Below are positions 1-6,532 of a DNA stretch of 8,315 nt, piece after piece (the first letter of the stretch is position 1; the number at the start of each line of letters is the position of its first letter). The position numbers and the translations under genes are program-made. Below the pieces are notes generated by a model that saw only the letters and a list, made by a program, of their open reading frames with translations, had not been told where the DNA came from and searched no databases. The stretch spans positions 1-8,315 of the forward strand of contig SCRB01001037.1 in assembly GCA_004299545.1 (NCBI GenBank), in the 5' to 3' direction. The DNA is from Rhizobiaceae bacterium. GTDB lineage: Bacteria; Pseudomonadota; Alphaproteobacteria; Rhizobiales; Rhizobiaceae.

Positions 1-937
1 CCATGTTCGGCGTCAGAATGTCGAGCGCCTGATCGCTGAGCGGGACGACATGCGCCTTGCCAGCCTTCATTCGCTCGGCCGGGATCGTCCAGCGAGCGGC
101 GGCGAAGTCAATTTCCTTCCAGGTGGCGTCGATGAACTCCGATTTTCGGACGCCGGTCAGCAGGACAAACCTCACCGCTGAGCGCAGCGTAGGCGCCGCC
201 GCCACGTGATCCAACGCCGTGAGGACCGCGCGAACTTCGGACGGCGACAGGGCGCGCTCGCGCGGCTCGAACGTGGCGATGGCGCTGGTGCGTATCGACT
301 CGGCTGGATTGCTCACATCCAGCCCGCATCCCTGGGCGTGGCGAAACACCAGCAATACGACCTCGCGGACATGCACGGCGACGGCGGGCCCGCGCTTCTC
401 CTTGACCTCGTCGCACAGACGCTTGAGGCGCTGCGGCGTCACCTCCTCCAACTTTAGCTTCGACAAGCTTCCCGCGATGGCGCGATCATAGACGGACCGG
501 CGCATCGCCAGGGTGCTGTCGGCGAGTCTTTCGGCCCCTGACTTGGGATCGGCCTTGTGCTTGAAATACGCTTCCGCCCAACCGCCGAAGGTGAAGGCCT
601 CGGCTAACGCGGTGCGCTTCTCCACCTTGGCCTTCGACGGCGACTCCCCCCGCTCGACCTGACGCCTGGCGCGCCCCAGCAGCATCCTCGCCTCAGCAAG
701 CGACACATCCATTCCGTATTCCAGCGCGTCGGGCGCTCGCGTCAGCGACCGCGCCGACTCGGCGCTATAACGGCCGATGGTCAAGACCTCCTGCCGCCCG
801 TTCACCCGGTACTGATACCGGAACGAAATGACCCCGGTCGGCGTGACAGCGGCGTGCATCCCGTCGCGGTCCGTCGCCTTGTAGAGCTTGGCCCTCGGCT
901 TGAGATTTTTCAGTTCTTTATCAGTTAGATCGCCCAT
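1..937 (-). CDS. P4-type tyrosine recombinase (integrase), C-terminus outside window
   Basis: Site-specific recombinase expected to integrate and excise the island next to guaA. I translated 312 residues with no stop; the gene continues past the left edge. Order of parts: DUF4102-like arm-binding domain at about 1-100 (starts MGDLTDKELKNLKPRAKLYK, typical of this family), SAM-like core-binding domain at about 110-210, and the start of the catalytic domain from about 225. In the catalytic part, LLTGVRKSEF (259-268) holds the first catalytic Arg (R264) and E267, and the MKAGKAHVVPLS stretch (290-301) is the beta-hairpin with the conserved Lys. The HxxR box and the nucleophilic Tyr lie outside the window. 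Residues about 58-78 lengthen the loop between GRY and the SLAEAR helix compared with shorter relatives. Start 937 is chosen because it matches the family N-terminus, but it has no good ribosome binding site. The frame stays open upstream, with in-frame ATGs at 1012 and 1030. Function is sure; start is less so. Confidence 0.93.
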   Translation of the reverse strand, partial: MGDLTDKELKNLKPRAKLYKATDRDGMHAAVTPTGVISFRYQYRVNGRQEVLTIGRYSAESARSLTRAPDALEYGMDVSLAEARMLLGRARRQVERGESPSKAKVEKRTALAEAFTFGGWAEAYFKHKADPKSGAERLADSTLAMRRSVYDRAIAGSLSKLKLEEVTPQRLKRLCDEVKEKRGPAVAVHVREVVLLVFRHAQGCGLDVSNPAESIRTSAIATFEPRERALSPSEVRAVLTALDHVAAAPTLRSAVRFVLLTGVRKSEFIDATWKEIDFAAARWTIPAERMKAGKAHVVPLSDQALDILTPNM

Positions 938-966
938 AAATCTGCATCCGGTCGGGGGCGAACGGA

Positions 967-1043
967 TACCAACAAAGGGTTTGTTGGTAGCGAAAGCCCG
1001 TTTCTCGACCATCCTGCGCCATACCAACATCGCTACCAACAAA
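967..1043. repeat. Cluster of four TACCAACA repeats in front of the integrase gene
   Basis: TACCAACAAA at 967-976 and its exact reverse complement at 980-989 form a perfect 10-bp inverted repeat around a 3-base centre. A further TACCAACA lies at 1022-1029. The copy at 1031-1043 (CGCTACCAACAAA) is an exact 13-bp inverted match to 980-992. The cluster lies between the integrase start and the probable attachment site, where arm-type integrase sites, excisionase sites or an operator for the integrase promoter are commonly found. Which of these applies cannot be told from sequence. If the integrase starts at 1012 or 1030, some copies are coding. Confidence 0.6.
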
Positions 1044-1054
1044 GTGGCCGGGCT

Positions 1055-1081
1055 GGGGTGACATGCAGTGATACGGGGTGA
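1055..1081. repeat. GGGGTGA direct repeat, 20-base period
   Basis: GGGGTGA occurs at 1055-1061 and again at 1075-1081, so equivalent bases are 20 apart, about two helical turns. It lies between the TACCAACA cluster and guaA. The spacing would suit a protein binding two sites on one DNA face. A 7-bp repeat in GC-rich DNA can also be chance. Confidence 0.3.
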
Positions 1082-1156
1082 GAAAAATAATCCTTATCAG
1101 TCAGAGTGTTCGTGCGATTCCTGGGACGGCACGGGATGGTCTGAAACCACCCTAGT

Positions 1157-1180
1157 TCATTCCCACTCTATGGTGCCGGG
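1157..1180 (-). other. Probable attachment-site junction in the last codons of guaA
   Basis: This stretch encodes the end of GuaA (PGTIEWE and stop). The protein end is family-typical, so the gene is intact across the junction. Islands that use guaA usually carry the final codons in their attachment core, which restores the gene on insertion. The core is therefore placed here by analogy. Its exact limits need the second copy at the far end of the island, which is outside the window. No second copy was noticed inside the window. Confidence 0.45.
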
Positions 1181-2731
1181 CGGCTTTGATGTCACGTCAT
1201 AAACGACGCGGTTGATGCCTTTGACCTCGTTGATGATGCGGGTGGCGGTGCGACTGAGGAAATCCATGTCGTAGTGGTAAAAGTCCGCCGTCATGCCATC
1301 GACCGAGGTGACGGCGCGCAACGCCAGAACAAAATCATAGGTCCGGCCGTCACCCATGACGCCCACCGTTTGCACCGGCAGAAGAACCGCGAAGGCCTGC
1401 CAGATGGCGTCATAGAGCCCGGCCTTGCGGATCTCGTCCAGATAGATGGCGTCGGCCTCGCGCAGGATTTCGATCTTGTCGCGCGTCACGCCGCCAGGGC
1501 AACGGATCGCCAGTCCCGGACCCGGGAAGGGATGGCGGCCAATAAAACTTTCCGGCAAGCCGAGTTCCCTGCCGAGCGCCCTCACCTCGTCCTTGAAAAG
1601 CTCGCGCAGCGGCTCGACAAGCGTCATGTTCATGCGCTCGGGCAGGCCGCCGACATTGTGATGCGATTTGATGGTGGAAGAGGTCGCGCCGGTGAAGGAA
1701 ACGCTCTCGATCACGTCGGGATAAAGCGTTCCCTGGGCGAGGAAATCCGCGGGCTTTTCTCCCTTGGCAAGTTTCTTCGCCTCCTCCTCGAAGACCTCGA
1801 TGAACAGCCGGCCGATGGTCTTGCGCTTCTTCTCGGGATCGGTCTCGCCCTCGAGCGCCGATATGAAGCGATCGGAGGCATCGACCAGGATCAGCGGCAG
1901 GTTGTAGTGCTGGCGGAACATCGCCACAACGTCGGCCGCCTCGTTTCTGCGCATGAGTCCATGGTCGACGAGGATGCATGTGAGCTGGTCGCCGATCGCT
2001 TCGTGGATCAGGAGCGCTGCGACGGAGGAGTCGACGCCGCCCGACAGCGCGCAGATCACCTTGCCCCTGCCGACCTGCTTCCTGATCGCCTCCACCGCCT
2101 GGCCACGGTAGGAGGCCATGGTCCAGTCGGAGCGCAGACCGGCGATGTGGCGGACGAAATTGTGCAGCAGCCGGGCGCCGTCGGGCGTATGGACAACCTC
2201 GGGATGGAATTGCACGGCGAAAATTTTCCGCTTCTCGTCGGCGATCGCCGCAAACGGCGCGCCTGTCGAGGTGCCGATGACGCGAAATCCCGGCGGCAGC
2301 GCCGTTACCCGATCGCCATGGCTCATCCAGACCTGATGGCGCGTGCCTTTCGCCCAAACGCCTTCGAACAGCGCCGAGTCTTCCTTGATGTCGAGGAAGG
2401 CACGGCCGTATTCGCGTTCGTGGCCTGCCTCCACCTTGCCGCCAAGCTGGCCGCAGATGACCTGCTCGCCATAGCAGATGCCGAGGATCGGGATAGCTGC
2501 CTCGAAGATGGCATCCGGCGCGCGCGGGCTGCCGATATCGATGGTTGAATGCGGGCTGCCGGAGAGAATGACGGCCTTGGGTCTGACCCGCTCGAAGGCC
2601 TCGGCGGCCGACTGGAACGGTACAATCTCGCAATAAACACCGGCCTCACGCACCCGCCTTGCGATAAGTTGCGTAACCTGGCTGCCGAAATCGATGATGA
2701 GAACGGTATCGGGATGAGAGGTGCTGTTCAT
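1157..2731 (-). CDS. guaA: GMP synthase (glutamine-hydrolysing)
   Basis: Cytosolic enzyme that converts XMP to GMP using ATP and ammonia taken from glutamine, the last step of guanine nucleotide synthesis. The 524 residues match the family's usual length of about 525. The N-terminal class I glutamine amidotransferase domain (about 9-200) has the nucleophile in GICYGEQ (C86) and the rest of the triad in FHPE (H176, E178). The ATP-pyrophosphatase domain follows, with its PP-loop SGGVDSS at 230-236. The C-terminal XMP-binding and dimerisation domain carries [11 protein letters not shown] (400-410) and ends in GTIEWE. The ATG at 2731 gives the normal N-terminus, with only a weak ribosome binding site ahead of it. 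It lies 65 bases after the acetyltransferase gene on the same strand, with no terminator seen between them, so co-transcription is possible. Its 3' end is the probable island insertion point and appears undamaged. Confidence 0.98.
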   Translation of the reverse strand: MNSTSHPDTVLIIDFGSQVTQLIARRVREAGVYCEIVPFQSAAEAFERVRPKAVILSGSPHSTIDIGSPRAPDAIFEAAIPILGICYGEQVICGQLGGKVEAGHEREYGRAFLDIKEDSALFEGVWAKGTRHQVWMSHGDRVTALPPGFRVIGTSTGAPFAAIADEKRKIFAVQFHPEVVHTPDGARLLHNFVRHIAGLRSDWTMASYRGQAVEAIRKQVGRGKVICALSGGVDSSVAALLIHEAIGDQLTCILVDHGLMRRNEAADVVAMFRQHYNLPLILVDASDRFISALEGETDPEKKRKTIGRLFIEVFEEEAKKLAKGEKPADFLAQGTLYPDVIESVSFTGATSSTIKSHHNVGGLPERMNMTLVEPLRELFKDEVRALGRELGLPESFIGRHPFPGPGLAIRCPGGVTRDKIEILREADAIYLDEIRKAGLYDAIWQAFAVLLPVQTVGVMGDGRTYDFVLALRAVTSVDGMTADFYHYDMDFLSRTATRIINEVKGINRVVYDVTSKPPGTIEWE

Positions 2732-2796
2732 GGCGAGGCTTTAGAGAAAAGTGCGAGTCGGTGCAATGGGTTGCGGCGCCGGGGTCACATCGAGAT

Positions 2797-3291
2797 TCAA
2801 GGGCGACTTCGCTCCATGGCGAGTGCCGGCACATCGGTAAAACCGGCCTCCGCGCCATTTGCCTGCACGATCCGGAACCCGCGGCTTTCATAAAAGAGGA
2901 TGGCGCGCCGGTTGTCCGGCCGGACCTCCAGCCGGAAACGCCGTGCGTCCGGCCATGCCGCCATCGCCGTATCGAACAGGCGGCTGCCCAGCCCTTGCCC
3001 TTGCGCCCGCGGCAGGACGTAGAGCCGCAACAGATTGAGACAGCCATCCTCGCCGAGCCAGGAGAGAGCATGGCCGACCAGCGCCCCCTTTCCGTCCTCC
3101 GCGACGAGAAAGCAACGCGACGGATCCTCGATCTGTGCGCGCAGAAGCGCCGGCGCATGCCATTTCGCCGTAACGGCCGAGACGGCTTCGACGCCCAGTT
3201 CCGCATCATGGGTGTCATGCCACGTCTCGGCCAGCAGCCGGCTGACGGCCAATTCCTCTCCCGGCCTGCCACGGCGGATGAGCGGGATCAT
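2797..3291 (-). CDS. GNAT-family N-acetyltransferase
   Basis: A 164-residue single-domain acetyltransferase that would transfer acetyl from acetyl-CoA to an amine; the substrate cannot be told. It begins MIPLIRRGRPGEELAVSRLL, a usual GNAT opening (strand 1 and helix 1). Motif A is LYVLPRAQGQGLGSRLF (90-106), whose QGQGLG turn at 97-102 binds the CoA pyrophosphate. Motif B is NRRAILFYESRGF (127-139), where the Tyr is at the usual general-acid position. The ATG at 3291 overlaps the stop of the upstream nucleosidase gene as ATGA. That supports this start over an upstream in-frame one at 3459, which would add 56 low-quality residues read inside the neighbouring gene. The overlap suggests translational coupling, with the acetyltransferase as last member of a three-gene group ahead of guaA. 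Confidence 0.9.
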   Translation of the reverse strand: MIPLIRRGRPGEELAVSRLLAETWHDTHDAELGVEAVSAVTAKWHAPALLRAQIEDPSRCFLVAEDGKGALVGHALSWLGEDGCLNLLRLYVLPRAQGQGLGSRLFDTAMAAWPDARRFRLEVRPDNRRAILFYESRGFRIVQANGAEAGFTDVPALAMERSRP

Positions 3292-3956
3292 GGCAGGATT
3301 TCGCCCGAAGCGAGAGCCGTTTTCAGCCGGTCTACCGCCGTCGCCAGTTTCTCGTCGATGACGTGCAGATATTCCCTCCAATTGCCGATATGGCGGAGAT
3401 CCGCCGCACCGTCCGAAATACCGCGCAGGCCGATGAGGGGAACGCCGAAAAGCTGGCACGCCCTCAGCACCGCAAAGGTTTCCATGTCGACCATGTCGGC
3501 ATCGATACCGTCATAGGCCGGGCCCGAAACGATATTGGCCCCCGTGGAGAGCGTCGCTTCCGCTATGCCCGGAACGCGCAACGGCAAGGCAATGACGGCC
3601 GGTAGTCCTTCGCCGGGAACGGTGCCTGGAGAAGGCGTCACGCCCTTTTCGAAGCCTAGAGCGCTCGCATCCATGTCGCGATAGGAGACGGCGGCGACCT
3701 GATAGACTTCCGTCTGCTCCAGGACGCGGCTTCCGGCCGAACCGAGCGAGACGACGAGATCCGGCACGTTGCCGGACGCCGCCGCGGCGGCGAGTTCAGC
3801 CGCCAGCCGCACGCCCGCTTCGACCGGGCCGATACCCGTTATCAAAGGCTCGAAGCGCCGCTTCAGATGCGGCCCGTATTCCGCCTCCGCGGCCATGACA
3901 AAAAGAACGTTCTTTCCCGCGATCCTGTTCGGCGAGGCCGGGAGAATCGTTTTCAC
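3288..3956 (-). CDS. 5'-methylthioadenosine/S-adenosylhomocysteine nucleosidase-like protein
   Basis: Member of the PNP/UDP phosphorylase superfamily, MTA/SAH nucleosidase type. It would cleave adenine from methylthioadenosine or S-adenosylhomocysteine, the by-products of polyamine or quorum-signal synthesis and of methyl transfer. Seen in its 222 residues: VMAAEAEYGP near 20-29 at the place of the N-terminal catalytic Glu motif (E24 candidate), TGIGPVEAG (40-48), SLGSAGS (70-76), MVDMETFAV with E159 at the ribose-binding Glu position, and GISDGA with D182 at the catalytic Asp position. These key residues are present, but several surrounding motifs are variants of the best-known enzymes, so the exact substrate is less sure. 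The start is GTG at 3956, forming a GTGA overlap with the thioesterase stop and preceded by GAGGG. Its stop overlaps the acetyltransferase start. Released adenine could feed purine salvage. Confidence 0.87.
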   Translation of the reverse strand: MKTILPASPNRIAGKNVLFVMAAEAEYGPHLKRRFEPLITGIGPVEAGVRLAAELAAAAASGNVPDLVVSLGSAGSRVLEQTEVYQVAAVSYRDMDASALGFEKGVTPSPGTVPGEGLPAVIALPLRVPGIAEATLSTGANIVSGPAYDGIDADMVDMETFAVLRACQLFGVPLIGLRGISDGAADLRHIGNWREYLHVIDEKLATAVDRLKTALASGEILP

Positions 3957-4411
3957 TGCTCGATGCCCTCACGGCCGACGACCGTCATCATCGTGCCCGT
4001 CATCGTGGCGATCAGCCTTGCCTCGCCTTCGCGATTGAAGGCATAGGCCTGGCCATCCGCGACGAGGATCGTCCGGCCGGGCTTGGTGACCTCGCCACGG
4101 AAGAGAAAGCGCTCACCCCTGCCCGGCGCCAGCAGGTTCACCTTGAACTCGATGGTGAGCACAGCCGCTTGCGCCGGCATCAGGGAAAAGGCTGCGTAGC
4201 CACAGGCCGAATCGAGTGCAATCGAAATGACGCCGGCATGAAGGAAGCCGTGCTGTTGCGTCAGATCGGCGGAAAACGGCATCTCGATCTCGACGATGCC
4301 GGGCGTAACGCTGGTCAAGTCAGCGCCAATCGTTCGCATGACCTTCTGTCGCGCGAAACTTGAACGGACGCGCCGTTCGAATTCCGGATCCGGCGCCAAG
4401 GGGGTGGCCAT
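3953..4411 (-). CDS. PaaI-family hotdog-fold thioesterase
   Basis: A 152-residue hotdog protein, predicted cytosolic acyl-CoA thioesterase; the acyl substrate is not predictable. The family signature is QQHGFLHAGVISIALDSACG (52-71): HGFLHAG corresponds to the HGGx motif that begins the long helix, and D67 sits at the usual acidic catalytic position. The following LTIEFKVNLLAPG (85-97) is the typical central strand and turn. The length agrees with the family (about 140-160). The ATG at 4411 is preceded by AGGAAAGGG, a good ribosome binding site. Its TGA stop overlaps the GTG of the nucleosidase gene, so these two genes and the acetyltransferase form a coupled set. It follows a gap of about 150 bases after the small ORF or hairpin region and may be first gene of its own transcript, although I see no convincing promoter. 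Confidence 0.9.
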   Translation of the reverse strand: MATPLAPDPEFERRVRSSFARQKVMRTIGADLTSVTPGIVEIEMPFSADLTQQHGFLHAGVISIALDSACGYAAFSLMPAQAAVLTIEFKVNLLAPGRGERFLFRGEVTKPGRTILVADGQAYAFNREGEARLIATMTGTMMTVVGREGIEQ

Positions 4412-4544
4412 TCAGTTTCCCTTTCCTCGATCGGGTGCGGGAAAACCACCGCACCGTGATCCGTTTTCATGCCGCATTCCTCTCGCGAGATCCCTCCCGC
4501 CCCATCAAACACCAACTTGGGATGGCGATTCCAAGGCCATATGC

Positions 4545-4567
4545 AGCCCTTTGATTTTCAAAGGGCT
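4545..4567 (-). terminator. Perfect 10-bp hairpin at the end of the rsmB-side genes
   Basis: AGCCCTTTGA and its exact reverse complement TCAAAGGGCT are separated by a 3-base loop. Read on the minus strand, the first arm contains the stop codon of the 49-residue ORF. The placement suits the end of a transcription unit. However, the bases that follow on the minus strand (GCATATGG) are not a T-tract. On the plus strand the hairpin is followed by TTCAATTT, a weak tail, although no plus-strand gene is seen nearby. It may instead be an RNA-processing or stabilising stem. Confidence 0.45.
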
Positions 4568-4707
4568 TTCAATTTCATGGTCATCTCGATGGAGCAATTT
4601 TCCATGCGCGGGAACAGACGGGCTTTTATCACACGCTCCTCATGGAAGGGCAACATCCGGCCCATCTGTGGCTCCCCATGCGAGATGCCTCGGTTTGGCC
4701 GGTTCAT
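4558..4707 (-). CDS. Possible small protein, 49 residues, coupled to the rRNA methyltransferase gene
   Basis: No recognised family. The ATG at 4707 overlaps the methyltransferase TGA stop as ATGA, an arrangement often seen with translational coupling. The frame is open for 49 codons and ends with MENCSIEMTMKLKAL and TGA. By hand count about 70% of codons end in G or C, similar to neighbouring real genes. The product would be basic and rich in Met and Arg, with one Cys (residue 38 or 39) and no membrane segment or signal peptide. Internal ATGs (codons 15, 18, 35) could also be used. The stop lies inside the first arm of a perfect hairpin. An alternative reading is an untranslated leader: a weak promoter-like pair, TTGCCC (4648-4653) and GATAAA (4625-4630) with 17 bases between, falls inside this ORF. 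Function unknown; existence not certain. Confidence 0.4.
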   Translation of the reverse strand: MNRPNRGISHGEPQMGRMLPFHEERVIKARLFPRMENCSIEMTMKLKAL

Positions 4708-5993
4708 GCCGCCCGTTCAAGCGCGGCGAAGAAGAAGCCATCCGTCGCCGTCCTGAGCGGCGTGAGCACAATCCCTGCTTTTTGGTCGATGCGGACCTTG
4801 CTGCCGCCGCCAGGAAAAACAGCCTCCCAAAAGGCACGGTGATCGACGGGACGAAATGCCGGGTTCCTCTCGCAAAAAGCCTCGGCCTGGTCGCTGTTCT
4901 CCTCGCGGAAAAGCGAGCAGGTGACGTAAGCGAGCATACCGCCGGATCTAACATAGCGCGCGGCATGGTCGAGGATATCGGCCTGCTCCCTGCGCCGCAC
5001 CTCCAGTTGCCGGTCGGTCAGCCGCCATTTGGCATCGGGCCGCCGCCGCCACGTTCCCGAACCGGTACAGGGTGCATCGACCAGAACGAGGTCCATCGCA
5101 TCCAGATGAGTGCCGAGCGCACCCTCATCCGTCACGATCTGGACATTCCGGCTTCCGGACCGTCTCAGGCGGTCGAAAATAGGCGCGAGGCGGGTCTTGT
5201 CAGAATCATAGGCGAAAATCTGGCCATGGTTCCCAAGCGACGCCGAAAGCGCCAGCGTCTTGCCGCCCGCGCCGGCGCAATAATCAAGGACCTGTACAGG
5301 CGACCGTGCGGCGGCAAGGGCTGCCACGATCTGTGATCCCTCGTCCTGCACTTCGAACCAGCCCTTCTGGAACGCAGGCTCGACCTGGACATTCGGGTGG
5401 CGGCCGTCGGCCTTGATCGGCGGGATGCGGATGCCTTGCGGTGCGATCGCGGTCGCCCGGCCATCCGAAGCCGAAAGTGCCGCCAAGACCCTGCCCCGGT
5501 CTGCTTTCAACGTGTTCACCCTCAGATCAAGCGGCGGACGCGTCGCAAGCGCCGCGCATTCTTCCACCCACGCTGCCCCGAAAGCGTGCTCGAACAAGGG
5601 AGCGCACCAGTCGGGACAGTCCGCCACCACTGCGGCGGGAGCGTCGTCGATCGCGAAAGTTTCCAGATGTGCAATTTCCGGCTCGCTCAGCAATGCGGGA
5701 GCGAAGCGGTCGTCCTTCAATTCGGCATTGAGGCTTGCCGGCGTTCGCCCCCCTTCCCTCATCAGGGCTGCGAAGGCGCGGGCCCGCGTGGTTTCAGCAC
5801 CGAAGAGCCATTCGCCGGAACGTTTGCGACGCAACGCGTCATAGACGGTGTTGCCGATCGCTGCGCGGTCGCCGGCACCAGCGAAGCGATGAGACAGGCC
5901 CCAATCCTTCAGGGCCTCGGCGACAGGGCGGTGCCGCTTCTCCATATCGTCAAGCACATCGATGGCCGCCGCCAGCCGTCCGCCAAGTCTCAT
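4704..5993 (-). CDS. rsmB: RsmB/NOP-type 16S rRNA (cytosine-5) methyltransferase
   Basis: SAM-dependent RNA methyltransferase, predicted to form 5-methylcytosine in 16S rRNA (C967-type in E. coli numbering); the exact target base is inferred from the family. The 429 residues include an N-terminal NusB-like helical region (about 1-130) and a Rossmann methyltransferase domain from about 155. SAM motif I is DYCAGAGGKT (237-246). DAPCTGSGTWRR (306-317) carries C309 of motif IV, and VTCS carries C359 of motif VI; this is the Cys pair of the family, one nucleophilic and one for product release. The C-terminus ends in GFFFAALERAA, as usual. I chose ATG 5993 because AGGAG lies five bases ahead and the protein then begins MRLGGRLAAAIDVL, typical of alphaproteobacterial members. 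An upstream GTG at 6035 adds an unlikely 14 residues. It lies 80 bases after the MAPEG gene, and its stop overlaps a possible small ORF. Confidence 0.93.
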   Translation of the reverse strand: MRLGGRLAAAIDVLDDMEKRHRPVAEALKDWGLSHRFAGAGDRAAIGNTVYDALRRKRSGEWLFGAETTRARAFAALMREGGRTPASLNAELKDDRFAPALLSEPEIAHLETFAIDDAPAAVVADCPDWCAPLFEHAFGAAWVEECAALATRPPLDLRVNTLKADRGRVLAALSASDGRATAIAPQGIRIPPIKADGRHPNVQVEPAFQKGWFEVQDEGSQIVAALAAARSPVQVLDYCAGAGGKTLALSASLGNHGQIFAYDSDKTRLAPIFDRLRRSGSRNVQIVTDEGALGTHLDAMDLVLVDAPCTGSGTWRRRPDAKWRLTDRQLEVRRREQADILDHAARYVRSGGMLAYVTCSLFREENSDQAEAFCERNPAFRPVDHRAFWEAVFPGGGSKVRIDQKAGIVLTPLRTATDGFFFAALERAA

Positions 5994-6073
5994 TCGTTCT
6001 CCTGCACAATAGCCCTGGCCAAAGGCGCGGGACACCGCCTGATTAGCGGCTCCTTACACATTACTCAAACGGA

Positions 6074-6493
6074 TCAGGCGAGATTGAGGATCTGCAAGGC
6101 AAAGCTGACCCAGAGGAGGCCCAGAACGAGATATCCGGCGGCGAAGAGCGGGCTGCGCAGCCGCATGGCGTTCGATGTCACATGCACGAGCGCATGCAGA
6201 TAGCGCAACAGGACAAACAGCCATGCAAGCGCCAGCGTCAGGATCGTATTGCCATGGGTGACATAGATGCACAGAACAACGACGTAGAACAGGACCGGCA
6301 GTTCGAACTGGTTCCTGAGATTGTTGCTGGCAAAGATGCTTTCCTGCGGTTCATTGCGGTTTTCGCGAAACTGATCCGATGTCGCCCGACCGGAGCGGAG
6401 CGCATTCCGGCGGCGCAGGCCGAGCAGCGCATAAACGAGATAAACAAGAACGATCTGGGCGATAAGCGGCCAGAAGATCGCGGTCTGATTCAT
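6074..6493 (-). CDS. MAPEG-family membrane protein
   Basis: A 139-residue inner-membrane protein of the MAPEG superfamily (membrane-associated proteins in eicosanoid and glutathione metabolism). Four hydrophobic segments fit the fold: about 6-25, 64-80, 83-98 and 114-137. The loop after the first segment is Arg-rich and polar, and it leads into ASNNLRNQFELPVLFY (55-70), the conserved stretch carrying the Asn, Gln and Glu typical of bacterial members. RYLHALVHV (97-105) is the other recognisable stretch. Some members conjugate glutathione or act as peroxidases; nothing here proves catalytic activity, and many bacterial members are uncharacterised. ATG 6493 has AAGGAA five bases ahead. The gene begins 39 bases after guaB ends on the same strand, with no T-tailed hairpin between, so it is probably expressed from the guaB transcript. 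Confidence 0.88.
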   Translation of the reverse strand: MNQTAIFWPLIAQIVLVYLVYALLGLRRRNALRSGRATSDQFRENRNEPQESIFASNNLRNQFELPVLFYVVVLCIYVTHGNTILTLALAWLFVLLRYLHALVHVTSNAMRLRSPLFAAGYLVLGLLWVSFALQILNLA

Positions 6494-6532
6494 CCGGGTT
6501 CCTTCATGATTCGGCTGGCCGCGGCAAAGCGG

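Larger units (their letters stand above)
1..1156. mobile_element. One end of a genomic island integrated at the guaA 3' end
   Basis: Seen: an integrase gene begins 219 bases beyond the guaA stop, and repeats lie between the two. Known: the 3' end of guaA is a recurrent target of tyrosine-recombinase islands in several bacterial groups. Inferred: the island begins at or just inside the guaA stop and runs leftward out of the window. Cargo, size and the second junction are not visible. An integrase remnant without a functional island is the main alternative. Confidence 0.65.

Noticed and set aside
1133..1153. Hairpin after the guaA stop as an intrinsic terminator
   Set aside because: The stem has a mismatch and a G-U pair and no T-tract follows on the minus strand.
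1274..2548. 424-codon open frame on the plus strand opposite guaA
   Set aside because: It lies wholly antisense to the well-supported guaA. Long antisense frames are common in high-GC genes, and the translation shows no recognisable domain.
3292..3459. N-terminal extension of the acetyltransferase to an upstream start
   Set aside because: The extra residues are low-complexity, Arg/Pro-rich and read inside the nucleosidase gene. The ATGA overlap start at 3291 gives a normal GNAT N-terminus.
4419..4484. 21-codon ORF ending directly before the thioesterase ATG
   Set aside because: Very short, no clear ribosome binding site and no family resemblance; the AGGAAAGGG it contains serves the thioesterase.
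4481..4490. TCTCGCGAGA perfect 10-bp palindrome upstream of the thioesterase gene
   Set aside because: A single short palindrome with no partner copy seen; not enough to call an operator.
4625..4653. TTGCCC and GATAAA with a 17-base spacer as a promoter
   Set aside because: Only four of six matches in each box, and it lies inside the possible small ORF. Kept as an alternative reading in that entry, not as a feature.
4296..5336. 346-codon plus-strand open frame across the rsmB gene end and the gap beside it
   Set aside because: Mostly antisense to rsmB and the thioesterase, with no domain and a composition typical of a shadow frame.
5994..6035. GTG start giving RsmB 14 more residues
   Set aside because: The ATG at 5993 has AGGAG at good spacing and gives the family-typical N-terminus.
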